From Lewinellaceae bacterium (GTDB taxonomy: Bacteria; Bacteroidota; Bacteroidia; Chitinophagales; Saprospiraceae), in contig JACJYH010000002.1 of the NCBI GenBank assembly GCA_020636195.1, positions 62,001 through 126,000 of the forward strand: 64,000 bases of DNA, written 5' to 3'. A program made the position numbers and the translations under genes. Below, piece after piece: positions 18,850 through 26,044 of the stretch. Under the pieces are notes generated by a model. It saw only the letters and a program-made list of their open reading frames with translations. It had not been told where the DNA came from and ran no database searches. Position 1 is the stretch's first letter. Every line of letters begins with the position of its first letter.

Positions 18850-20159
18850 AGGAAAACTCTGGTATGAAATACGTACAAAATTATTCTGATGCCCTAAAAT
18901 ATGTCTATGCCCAGTTGCCGATGTTTCAGCGTCAAGGAGCAGCAGCATATAAAAAGGATTTACACAATACATTGGCACTATGTAAAATTTTGGGTCATCC
19001 TGAGAAAAAATTGAAAACGGTGCATATAGCCGGGACCAATGGGAAAGGCACAGTCACACATCTAATCGCAGGTGGACTGCAAGCACAAGGTTATAAAGTC
19101 GGTGTTTACACTTCTCCCCATTACAAAGATCTACGTGAAAGAATAAAAATCAACGGAGAGTATATTGATAAAAAATATATTGTAGATGTTATTAATTTGT
19201 ATTATAATGAAATAGAAAAAATTAAGCCTTCATTTTTTGAATTAATGGTGGTTCTTGCATTTCAATGGTTTGTGGACAATGAAGTCGATTATGCTGTTAT
19301 AGAAACCGGATTAGGAGGAAGATTAGATTCCACCAATGTCATCACGCCTTTGCTAAGTGTCATCACAAATATCAGTTTTGATCATCAAAATATGCTGGGT
19401 AACACACTTGAAGAAATAGCAGGAGAAAAAGCTGGCATTATCAAATCAAATGTACCTGTTGTCATTGGTGAATATCAAAAGGAAGTTCATCATGTTTTTG
19501 AGCAAAAAAGTAAGGAGGTAGCAGCACCAATATATATCGCTTCCAATACATCAAAATGGCTGTCAAAAAATGCATCATTACGTCATATGACAGGAGATTT
19601 TATTTTGAATGGGAAAAAGATTTTAACAAACTTGGATGTAGATATTGCAGGTCCATTTCAAGAGAAAAATTTGGTGACAGCGCTATTTTCATTGCACATG
19701 TTATCCCAGTACGTACCTCTCGATTTTCAAAAATTGAAGTCATTTTATATAAACGTCAAACAAATGACATCCTATTTTGGTCGATGGGAGATATTGGGCG
19801 AAAGCCCTATGATTTTGGCTGATAGTGCTCATAATTTAGCAGGTATTTCACAAGTGCTGTCAGTGATTTCCGGGTTGCGGTATAGCAAATTTCGAGTAGT
19901 CATAGGATTGGTTAATGACAAAGATGCTTCTGGTGTACTTGGACTTCTTCCAAAAGATGCCCAATACTATTTTGCCAAGGCCAATATACCGAGAGGAAAG
20001 GAAGCAAATGCACTTCGCGAAGAGGCTTTGCAATTTCGTTTGTATGGCAAAGCATATTCTTCTGTGCGAAAGGCATTGGCGGCAGCCAAAGTTTCAGCAA
20101 ATAAAGACGATGTGATTTTGATTTTAGGCAGTATATTTGTGGTAGCAGAAGTGTTATAG
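18846..20159 (+). CDS. folC: Bifunctional folylpolyglutamate synthase / dihydrofolate synthase
   Basis: This Mur-ligase-family enzyme adds glutamate to dihydropteroate and then to tetrahydrofolates, keeping folates in the cell. The ATP loop AGTNGKGTVTH (62-72) is intact, with TSPHYKDLRERI, ETGLGGRLDSTN and the SFDHQNMLGNTLEEIAGEKAGI segment that binds metal and substrate. At 437 residues it is full length. Two starts are possible: ATG 18846, overlapping the upstream stop, or ATG 18864 (MKYVQNYSDALKY), which fits the usual FolC N-terminus. It follows two genes for glutamate-related chemistry (rimK-like and desuccinylase-like). Confidence 0.95.
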   Translation: MKENSGMKYVQNYSDALKYVYAQLPMFQRQGAAAYKKDLHNTLALCKILGHPEKKLKTVHIAGTNGKGTVTHLIAGGLQAQGYKVGVYTSPHYKDLRERIKINGEYIDKKYIVDVINLYYNEIEKIKPSFFELMVVLAFQWFVDNEVDYAVIETGLGGRLDSTNVITPLLSVITNISFDHQNMLGNTLEEIAGEKAGIIKSNVPVVIGEYQKEVHHVFEQKSKEVAAPIYIASNTSKWLSKNASLRHMTGDFILNGKKILTNLDVDIAGPFQEKNLVTALFSLHMLSQYVPLDFQKLKSFYINVKQMTSYFGRWEILGESPMILADSAHNLAGISQVLSVISGLRYSKFRVVIGLVNDKDASGVLGLLPKDAQYYFAKANIPRGKEANALREEALQFRLYGKAYSSVRKALAAAKVSANKDDVILILGSIFVVAEVL

Positions 20160-20184
20160 CAAACCAATACAGTAATAAAAGTGC

Positions 20185-20757
20185 ATGGTAAAAAGTCAAA
20201 GTAAAAGAAAAATTGTCCTCGGTATCAGTGGATCAAGTGGCGCAGTATATGCCAAAAGGCTGATGGATAAATGTGCGCATCGAGAAGATGTAGAAATTCA
20301 TGTGGTGATGTCTGTTAATGCAAAAACGAATTGGGATTTGGAATTGAAAACTTTTGATGAAAAAGAATGGCCATCATTTAAATTTTATGACAATAGAGAC
20401 TTCAGTGCGCCTTTTGCGTCTGGTTCTGCCCGATTTGATACTATGATCTTATGCCCAGCATCTATGGGCATAATAGGTAGATTGGCATCGGGAACATCGG
20501 ACAGTTTGATGACACGAGCAGCAGATGTAATGATGAAGGAGAGAAGAAAACTCATCATCGTACCAAGAGAAACTCCGTATAATCTCATACACCTACAGAA
20601 TATGCAGACGCTGACGATGGCAGGTGCGATTATATGTCCGGCTTCGCCATCCTTTTATTCAAAACCAAAAGACATCGAAGCTTTGATTGATACTGTTGTG
20701 GATAGGATTTTGGATTTAGCAAACCTTGAAATTCAATCCTTCAGATGGGGAAATTAA
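20185..20757 (+). CDS. ubiX: UbiX-type flavin prenyltransferase
   Basis: The 190-residue flavoprotein makes prenylated FMN from FMN and dimethylallyl phosphate, the cofactor of UbiD decarboxylases. The Rossmann-like N-terminus (VLGISGSSGAVYAKRLMDK), the phosphate-binding CPASMGIIGRLASGTSDSL and the RETPYNLIHLQNM segment are diagnostic. No ubiD homologue is in the window. This organism makes menaquinone by the futalosine route (mqnD is at 24636-25472), whose late decarboxylation step may need a UbiD/UbiX-like pair; that link is inference. Its stop overlaps the start of the queuosine transporter gene by 13 bases. Confidence 0.93.
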   Translation: MVKSQSKRKIVLGISGSSGAVYAKRLMDKCAHREDVEIHVVMSVNAKTNWDLELKTFDEKEWPSFKFYDNRDFSAPFASGSARFDTMILCPASMGIIGRLASGTSDSLMTRAADVMMKERRKLIIVPRETPYNLIHLQNMQTLTMAGAIICPASPSFYSKPKDIEALIDTVVDRILDLANLEIQSFRWGN

Positions 20758-21569
20758 AGATTGATACGAATGCTGCACATTTAGAGAGGGATATATTATT
20801 GTCCAAGCCTGTCCTGCTTTTAGTGGTTCTTACGGCGGTTTTTGTTGCCAACACCTTGGTAGCTGAATTCATTGGAACAAAGATTTTTTCATTGGAAGCG
20901 ATTTTTGGTTTACCTTCATGGGATCTCACCTTATTTGGAGTGAAAGGCCTTGGTTTGAACCTTACTGCGGGTGTAATTTTATGGCCGGTAGTTTTTATCT
21001 TGACGGATATCATCAATGAATATTATGGAGAAAAGGTCGTGCGTTTGCTGTCTTATATTGCAATGACAATTGTGTTATTTGCTTTTTTAATGGTGTATCT
21101 GGCGATAAAATTGCCACCAAACGATTGGTGGAGTTTTGAAAGCGGTTCCCTTGGTAATCCGACCACACATGTGAGCAATATGCAAGTGGCATTTGCAAGG
21201 ATTATGGGGCAAGGATTGTGGATTATTATGGGTTCCATGGTCGCCTTCCTTGTCGGACAGCTTGTGGATGTTTATGTTTTTCATAGGATAAAAATCTACA
21301 CCGGAGAAAAAAAATTATGGCTTAGGGCAACAGGAAGCACTTTGGTGTCTCAATGGATTGATAGCTATGTTGTACTTCTGATCGCTTTTTGGATTGGATC
21401 AGATTGGGAATTGACACGAGTATTAGCCATTGGTACAGTCAACTACATCTATAAAGGTGTCATGGCTATCATACTGACACCAGCTATATATGGTATGCAT
21501 AATGTGATCGAAGGATATTTAGGACACGATGCCGCTACTGCTTTGAAGAATGCTGCTATGAAGCAGTGA
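20745..21569 (+). CDS. yhhQ: Queuosine precursor transporter (YhhQ/DUF165 family)
   Basis: This 274-residue inner-membrane protein has about six hydrophobic helices. Family signatures are NTLVAEFIGTKIF, LWPVVFILTDIINEYYGEK and the late TGSTLVSQWIDSYVVLLIAF. YhhQ-type proteins import queuine or preQ precursors used to modify the wobble base of GUN-anticodon tRNAs. With tadA at the head of the same operon, both ends of this gene run concern tRNA wobble modification. It overlaps ubiX by 13 bases. The first palindrome of a repeat array starts 20 bases after the stop and may serve as the transcript end. Confidence 0.92.
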   Translation: MGKLKIDTNAAHLERDILLSKPVLLLVVLTAVFVANTLVAEFIGTKIFSLEAIFGLPSWDLTLFGVKGLGLNLTAGVILWPVVFILTDIINEYYGEKVVRLLSYIAMTIVLFAFLMVYLAIKLPPNDWWSFESGSLGNPTTHVSNMQVAFARIMGQGLWIIMGSMVAFLVGQLVDVYVFHRIKIYTGEKKLWLRATGSTLVSQWIDSYVVLLIAFWIGSDWELTRVLAIGTVNYIYKGVMAIILTPAIYGMHNVIEGYLGHDAATALKNAAMKQ

Positions 21570-21581
21570 TAGATTTGTTTT

Positions 21582-21717
21582 GGAGATTGCCCATGGTTAA
21601 AACCATGGGTTATGGAGATTGGCACCTGTCATTGCCCATGACTTGAAGTCATGGGTTTTGGGTTATAGGATTTGTTAATAGCCCATGGTTCAAACCATCG
21701 GTAATAGATAGATTGGT
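21582..21717. repeat. REP-like palindrome array A (left of the transposase)
   Basis: Three palindromes lie at a spacing of 45-47 bases. The first (21590-21609) has arms CCCATGGTT / AACCATGGG with a 2-nt loop. The second (21635-21655) has arms CCCATGACTT / AAGTCATGGG around one base. The third (21682-21701) is the first type with one mismatch. The spacer TATGGAGATTGGCAC sits between types 1 and 2. After the third palindrome the spacer can be followed to GATTGG near 21715 and then stops, marking a junction with the transposase unit. The array starts just after the stop of the queuosine transporter gene. Confidence 0.88.
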
Positions 21718-21727
21718 TGCGGCCAAA

Positions 21728-22153
21728 TTATAGGCCATTCAGTTTAATAAAGTCATCGTATTCCTGAATAAAAGAAGTCTTTGAGTGATGTTGTTTTTGG
21801 TTGTTGATATAGTGAAACACCCTTTCGAATACAGATTGAGAAACTGAAAAAGCCGCATACCCATTTTGCCACCCAAATTTTTCTGATATTAGATTGGATT
21901 GGTTGATAAAGTGGGAGCTACTGCCTTTGATTTGTTTGATTATATCAGCCATTGATTTTTTTGGATTTAGTAAAAACAAACAATGAATATAATCGGGCAT
22001 ACCATTAACAATTCTAACCGGGCAACCTTGCTCACGTAATTGTTCTGAAATAAATTGATATACTTTATTTTCAATGGACGGATGAAGCAATGGCAGTCTT
22101 CCTTTTGTTGACCATATAGCATGTATCCAAATTTTGTTATATGAATGCGGCAT
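21728..22153 (-). mobile_element. tnpA: IS200/RAYT-like Y1 transposase with altered HUH motif
   Basis: This is a 141-residue single-domain transposase of the IS200/IS605 (Y1) superfamily, intact from ATG to stop. Family marks include IHAIWSTKGRLPLL at the start, IKQIKGSSSHFIN, and the catalytic-Tyr helix HYINNQKQHHSKTSF. Where relatives read DHVHCL (the HUH metal site), this protein reads DYIHCL: the first His is Tyr, a single C-to-T change (CAT to TAT). Catalysis may therefore be impaired or altered. The gene is flanked on both sides by arrays of the same two palindromes, the arrangement of REP-associated tyrosine transposases. No TnpB/IscB partner is present. GGCC AAATTATA GGCC at 21721-21736 is a small inverted repeat spanning the stop. 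Confidence 0.88.
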
Positions 22154-22234
22154 ATTTGTTTGTTATAGTGTTTATTATTTAGTTAACGCAAAAGTAGCTT
22201 GTTATATTGATTTCGAATGGAATATCACCTATTG

Positions 22235-22482
22235 CCACCACAATCATTATGGGTTTTATAGAGATTGGCATCGGTCATTGCCCATGACTTGAGGTCATAG
22301 GTTATGGGATCTGTTCAATGCACATGGTTGGAAACCATGGGTAATATGGAGATCGGCACGATTCATTGCCCATGACTTGAAGTCATAGGTTATGGATTAT
22401 AGGATCTGTTCTATGCCCATGGTTAAAACCATGGGTAATATGGAGATTGGCACTGGTCATTGCCCATGACTTCAAGTCATGG
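22235..22482. repeat. REP-like palindrome array B (right of the transposase)
   Basis: Five clear palindromes and one decayed copy alternate between the two types seen in array A, in the same order and phase. Type 2 copies are at 22281-22301, 22369-22389 and 22463-22482; type 1 copies at 22321-22341 and 22416-22435; a decayed type 1 is at about 22235-22255. Start-to-start steps are 46, 40, 48, 47 and 47, so the full period is about 94 bases. The spacer GGAGAT(T/C)GGCAC recurs 5' of type 2 copies and GGATCTGTTCTATG 5' of type 1. The last copy ends 7 bases before the stop of the minus-strand methyltransferase gene. Confidence 0.9.
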
Positions 22483-22489
22483 ATTATTT

Positions 22490-23536
22490 TTACTCACCTT
22501 CGTTGACTTCAGGTAGTATCTCAATAATTTTCTTTTTCTTCAACTTAAATAGCACAGAATAAGAGAAATCAATTTCTTCAATCAACTCAAAATTACTTTT
22601 TAAAAATATTTTTTTTATTTGGTCTCGTGTCAATTCTTTTTCACAGCCATTAGGATTCAACTCCTTAATAGATTCCTTCACAAATAACATTCCATCAGGT
22701 TTTAATGAATTTTCAATCGAATGCATCATGGCATCAGTTTTGGAAAAATGATGAAGCGTATTTCGAACTATGATTTTATCTAAGTCTATTCCTTCTAAAT
22801 GGGTAGATATCAAACCACCTTTAATCATTGAAACAGCATTTTCTTCTAGATTGCTGCCAAAAATTGCAATAAATTTTTTAGTTGTATATTCAAGAAAATC
22901 TTTATCCAATTCATTAACAAATAATTCTACATCAGGGAGAAACATAGCTAGCAATAAGCTAAACATGCCAGTACCAGCGCCAATCTCTGCAATTTTCTCA
23001 CCTTTTTTAATATCATAAGCTAGGATTTCTTTGAATATTTCTGTTTCCGGATCAATAGCAAATGGGTACTTCCATCTCAAAACATCTTCAAAAATGAGGT
23101 CTAATATATCTTTGTTTTCGACAATGACTCTCAAATCATCTTCAGTAAAATTATCTACAATGACCTTGGCCCCTAATTTTTTAGCTTTTTTCATTATCAC
23201 CTTAAACGAATAATTTTTTACCACTCGATACATTAATACATTGAAGGTAAAGTGAATTTGATCATTTTTTGAAACTCCTAATGAATCCCATTTTGTCAAC
23301 AATACTTGAAGTTCTGTAAGATCGCTGACATTGTGTAGTAGTACCGAAGTTCTAAAATCGACCAAGCTTTGCATCCAGTTTTCAGGTATTGTGGTAGTTG
23401 TAGATTGACTTCGGATTCCTGTAGCGCTCATGGTGCACATCAGAATCATCATTGAAAATCTAACCTTGTATAAAACATGGAAAAGGTTCCATTTTTTAAG
23501 GTTAAACTGTTTGACTTGTTTAACAGAGATTGCCAT
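22490..23536 (-). CDS. SAM-dependent methyltransferase with an N-terminal signal-like segment
   Basis: This is a 348-residue class I methyltransferase. The SAM loop AEIGAGTGMFS lies near 187-197, with the acidic strand end FVNELD and the motif IIVRNTLHHFSK that follows in this fold. The N-terminal ~45 residues are unusual: a Lys-rich stretch, then a hydrophobic run (FSMMILMCTMSATGIRSQ) that looks like a signal peptide or signal anchor. A later ATG at 23452 would begin directly with that hydrophobic run. Methyltransferases need cytoplasmic SAM, so export would be surprising. The substrate is unknown. The gene ends against palindrome array B; divergently upstream is a decayed DUF4349 fragment, so this locus has been rearranged. 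Confidence 0.75.
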   Translation of the reverse strand: MAISVKQVKQFNLKKWNLFHVLYKVRFSMMILMCTMSATGIRSQSTTTTIPENWMQSLVDFRTSVLLHNVSDLTELQVLLTKWDSLGVSKNDQIHFTFNVLMYRVVKNYSFKVIMKKAKKLGAKVIVDNFTEDDLRVIVENKDILDLIFEDVLRWKYPFAIDPETEIFKEILAYDIKKGEKIAEIGAGTGMFSLLLAMFLPDVELFVNELDKDFLEYTTKKFIAIFGSNLEENAVSMIKGGLISTHLEGIDLDKIIVRNTLHHFSKTDAMMHSIENSLKPDGMLFVKESIKELNPNGCEKELTRDQIKKIFLKSNFELIEEIDFSYSVLFKLKKKKIIEILPEVNEGE

Positions 23537-23731
23537 ATATTCTTCTTTTCTCCCTAGATTGCATTTTCACAACAAATCTAATGTTAATTTCACATTAATT
23601 ATACATTTTAACTAAACTATTTTCTGCCAAATTCCCAAAAAAGTCCATTTGTTTTGATATGTTTTAGTCAACATATATGAATCATTGGATGAAATTTCCA
23701 TAAAATTTTTAACAAAAACAACACAGTCTAG

Positions 23732-24028
23732 ATTTCACCAAATCTTTCAAGAATAAGGCAAATTGAAGAAGAAATAGATAGTAAAAAGGGAAGGCTGAAA
23801 TACCTCGATGACAGAGAAAATTTTTCTACTCTTCATCTCCAGATTGTGGAATATATTGTGCAAAACATATCTTCAAGTCCAAGTATTTTCAACAGAATGA
23901 TCAATGCAATTCGCAATGGTTTTGAAGGATCTATAGATGTTCTGATCGGTTTAATGAATTTTTGGCCAATAGTATTGGTGGTTGCAATATTGTATTTTAT
24001 TAAAAGGTATAGATTTCAAAAGAAATGA
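23732..24028 (+). pseudogene. 5'-truncated DUF4349 gene remnant
   Basis: From 23732 the frame is open for 98 codons to the stop at 24026-24028, with an in-frame stop (TAG 23729) immediately upstream and no credible start. The translation matches the C-terminal third of DUF4349 lipoproteins: a coiled-coil segment (RIRQIEEEIDSKKGRLKYLDDRENFSTLHLQI), then a linker and a single membrane helix (FWPIVLVVAILYFI) with a basic tail. Full-length family members have a lipoprotein signal and a larger N-terminal domain, which are absent here; the 200 bases upstream contain nothing recognisable. A short protein from GTG 23846 could still be made but would lack the domain. I treat it as a relic. Confidence 0.7.
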
Positions 24029-24140
24029 CTCAAGGCTATGGATTCTGAAATTGATGTTAGTAGCTTAATCTTTTGTACAAATAGTCTACAAAACTCTTTT
24101 CCTTCAAGAACTGTTTCTATCGCAATCAATAGTTTTCACC

Positions 24141-24629
24141 ATGTGGTCAGCTTACGAAAATTTACCAAACAATTCTAAAGTTTGGGTATTCCAGTCGGAT
24201 AAGGAAATTGCCTCCAACATCATCGATGGAATGCAAGTAGATTTGCGCCAATTCATCGATGGATGGGTCAGCCATTCGAAACCATTTCCTGCTCATGCCC
24301 TTATGCTTTACAACAGATTTATTGTAGTCATTGCAGATGAATCAGCCACGCATATTGGCGGATGTTCTATGGATACTTTGATGAGATGTATAGATGATGT
24401 AGAAAAGAAATATGATGTTCAGTTAAAACTAAGAAATGAAGTGGCATATCTCAACCCAAGTGATACAGTGCCAAATATCATTCCATTGTCACAACTAAAG
24501 GATACTTACGCTAATGGAGTGATCCATGAAAACACAATAGTATTTGACAATCTCGTAAACACCAAACAAGCCTTTGAATCAGGATGGAAAAAGAACATTT
24601 CTGAGAGTTGGCACAAGAGATTTCTGTGA
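24141..24629 (+). CDS. Conserved Bacteroidota protein of unknown function (often labelled ABC transporter ATPase)
   Basis: This 162-residue soluble protein belongs to a Bacteroidota-specific family whose members share VWVFQSDKE, a central HALMLYNRFIVVIADE block, GGCSMDT and a C-terminal NTIVFDNLVNTK plus W-x-x-x-ISESWHKRF pattern. Databases often name these ABC transporter ATPase, but there is no Walker A or signature motif here, so that name is not supported. The function is unknown. It has no signal peptide. It converges on mqnD with only 6 bases between the two stop codons. The 112 bases upstream, after the DUF4349 remnant, show no clear promoter. Confidence 0.8.
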   Translation: MWSAYENLPNNSKVWVFQSDKEIASNIIDGMQVDLRQFIDGWVSHSKPFPAHALMLYNRFIVVIADESATHIGGCSMDTLMRCIDDVEKKYDVQLKLRNEVAYLNPSDTVPNIIPLSQLKDTYANGVIHENTIVFDNLVNTKQAFESGWKKNISESWHKRFL

Positions 24630-24635
24630 TTCTCA

Positions 24636-25472
24636 TTATTGAGAGTTCGCCAAAAAAATATCGCTGGAGTGCAACGAATACGCAGTTGGATTGGCTATTT
24701 TGAGCAAATAGTGAACAGCTTCACGTCCTTTATTACCTAAATCAATCGTAAAAGCATTAACATAAAGATGTACATGGGATCGCATGACATCAGGATTCAT
24801 CTCTTGTGCATGACATGACATGTAGGGTAGGGCAGCGTCAGGATGATCCATGGCGTACATCACGCTGTTTCGCATGATGCGATTCATTTTTTCTTTGACT
24901 GCTATTGGCAATGATTTTTTCACTATAATGCCACCCAAAGGAATCGGTAATTGCGTTTTTTCCTCCCAATATTCTCCCAAATCCAGTATTTTGACCAATC
25001 CCTTGTCCGCATAGGTAAATCTGTTTTCATGGATGATCAAGCCTAGGTCTATGGTGCCATCTAGCACTTCTTTTTCAATGTCAGAAAATAACATTTCTTC
25101 GACAGTTACGTCATTTCCAAAGGCATGCTTCAGTAGAAAATATGCAGTAGTATGTCTTCCCGGAATGCCTATGCGCATGGATTCGATTTGTTGCAGATCT
25201 ATTGGATTTTTACTGATCAATAACGGACCACAATTGTGGCCCAAAGCGCTTCCACTGTTCAAAACTTGGTATCCATCCAGTAGATAGGCGCCGGCATGAT
25301 AACTGACCTTCGTGACATCCGGGATGTTTTGAAATGCTTTTTCATTGAGTTCCTGAACATCACCTAATGTTATTTCAAATTCCAATCCTTCTAAGTCAAT
25401 TCTTTTATTGGCTATGGCATCAAAGATAAACGTATCGTTAGGACAAGGAGAATATGCTAAAGAGAGTTTCAT
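24636..25472 (-). CDS. mqnD: 1,4-dihydroxy-6-naphthoate synthase (futalosine pathway)
   Basis: The 278-residue enzyme converts cyclic dehypoxanthinyl futalosine to 1,4-dihydroxy-6-naphthoate, a menaquinone precursor. It has the periplasmic-binding-protein-like fold without a signal peptide. MqnD marks are the N-terminal LAYSPCPNDTFIF, TKVSYHAGAYLLDGYQVLNSGSALG and the catalytic His region LIIHENRFTY. This shows that the organism makes menaquinone by the futalosine rather than the classical Men route. It is the last gene of a minus-strand set engB / acyltransferase / exonuclease / mqnD and starts 4 bases after the exonuclease stop. Confidence 0.94.
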   Translation of the reverse strand: MKLSLAYSPCPNDTFIFDAIANKRIDLEGLEFEITLGDVQELNEKAFQNIPDVTKVSYHAGAYLLDGYQVLNSGSALGHNCGPLLISKNPIDLQQIESMRIGIPGRHTTAYFLLKHAFGNDVTVEEMLFSDIEKEVLDGTIDLGLIIHENRFTYADKGLVKILDLGEYWEEKTQLPIPLGGIIVKKSLPIAVKEKMNRIMRNSVMYAMDHPDAALPYMSCHAQEMNPDVMRSHVHLYVNAFTIDLGNKGREAVHYLLKIANPTAYSLHSSDIFLANSQ

Positions 25473-25476
25473 GATA

Positions 25477-26022
25477 TCATCCTATATTCCATTCTTCGAA
25501 ATGCTTAACAAATATCTTGGCCAGATTTTCTGCATCTGAGATCGCTCTGTGGTGTATGCCGGAAAACTCAAATCCTTCCATTTTTACAGCTTTTTTAAGT
25601 CCAGGTTCATCCTTCAATTTTCTAAGATGTCGGTAGGCAGATTTCAAATTGATATGTTTGTCCAACCACTCAGTATCTATATGGTGAAGCGTACAATCTA
25701 ACATGAGCTGCGCTTTGTCATATTTACCCCATGAAATGAGCAGATAATCCTCGTGGTCTATATCAGCCCAATCCATAAAGTCTTCAATAACAAGTGGAAA
25801 AGTTTTTGATCTATCAACATCTTCTTGTGAAATAGAAGTGAGTTTTTTACAAAATTCACTTAATATAGGATTGACAGTAGGTTTTACAAATTTATTGAAT
25901 ACGGAAACTACCTGTTGAAATTGATCTACCTTGACTGCACCTATTTCAATGATCTCGTTTTGACCTTTCGGAGGTCTTCCTAACCAGCAAGATGCTTCTA
26001 AATCAAAGATGATATAATTCAA
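25477..26022 (-). CDS. DEDDh-type 3'-5' exonuclease (KapD/ERI-1-like)
   Basis: This 181-residue nuclease has all the DEDDh residues in view: Asp7 and Glu9 in IIFDLEASCW, a central Asp in WGKYDKAQLMLD, and His158/Asp163 in HHRAISD. The insert GRPPKGQNEIIEIGAVKV after motif I is typical of the KapD/ERI-1 branch rather than DnaQ proofreading subunits. Relatives trim RNA 3' ends, including histone mRNA and 5.8S rRNA in eukaryotes; bacterial substrates are poorly known. It lies 22 bases after the acyltransferase gene and 4 bases before mqnD. Confidence 0.88.
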   Translation of the reverse strand: MNYIIFDLEASCWLGRPPKGQNEIIEIGAVKVDQFQQVVSVFNKFVKPTVNPILSEFCKKLTSISQEDVDRSKTFPLVIEDFMDWADIDHEDYLLISWGKYDKAQLMLDCTLHHIDTEWLDKHINLKSAYRHLRKLKDEPGLKKAVKMEGFEFSGIHHRAISDAENLAKIFVKHFEEWNIG

Positions 26023-26044
26023 AACAATTCAGTTTAATGTACTT

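Noticed and set aside
22235..22482. CRISPR array as explanation for the regular repeats
   Set aside because: The spacers are themselves conserved, the repeats are palindromes of two alternating types, and no cas genes are present.
24141..24629. ABC transporter ATPase label often given to this family
   Set aside because: No Walker A, Walker B or signature motif is present, so the name has no support in the sequence.
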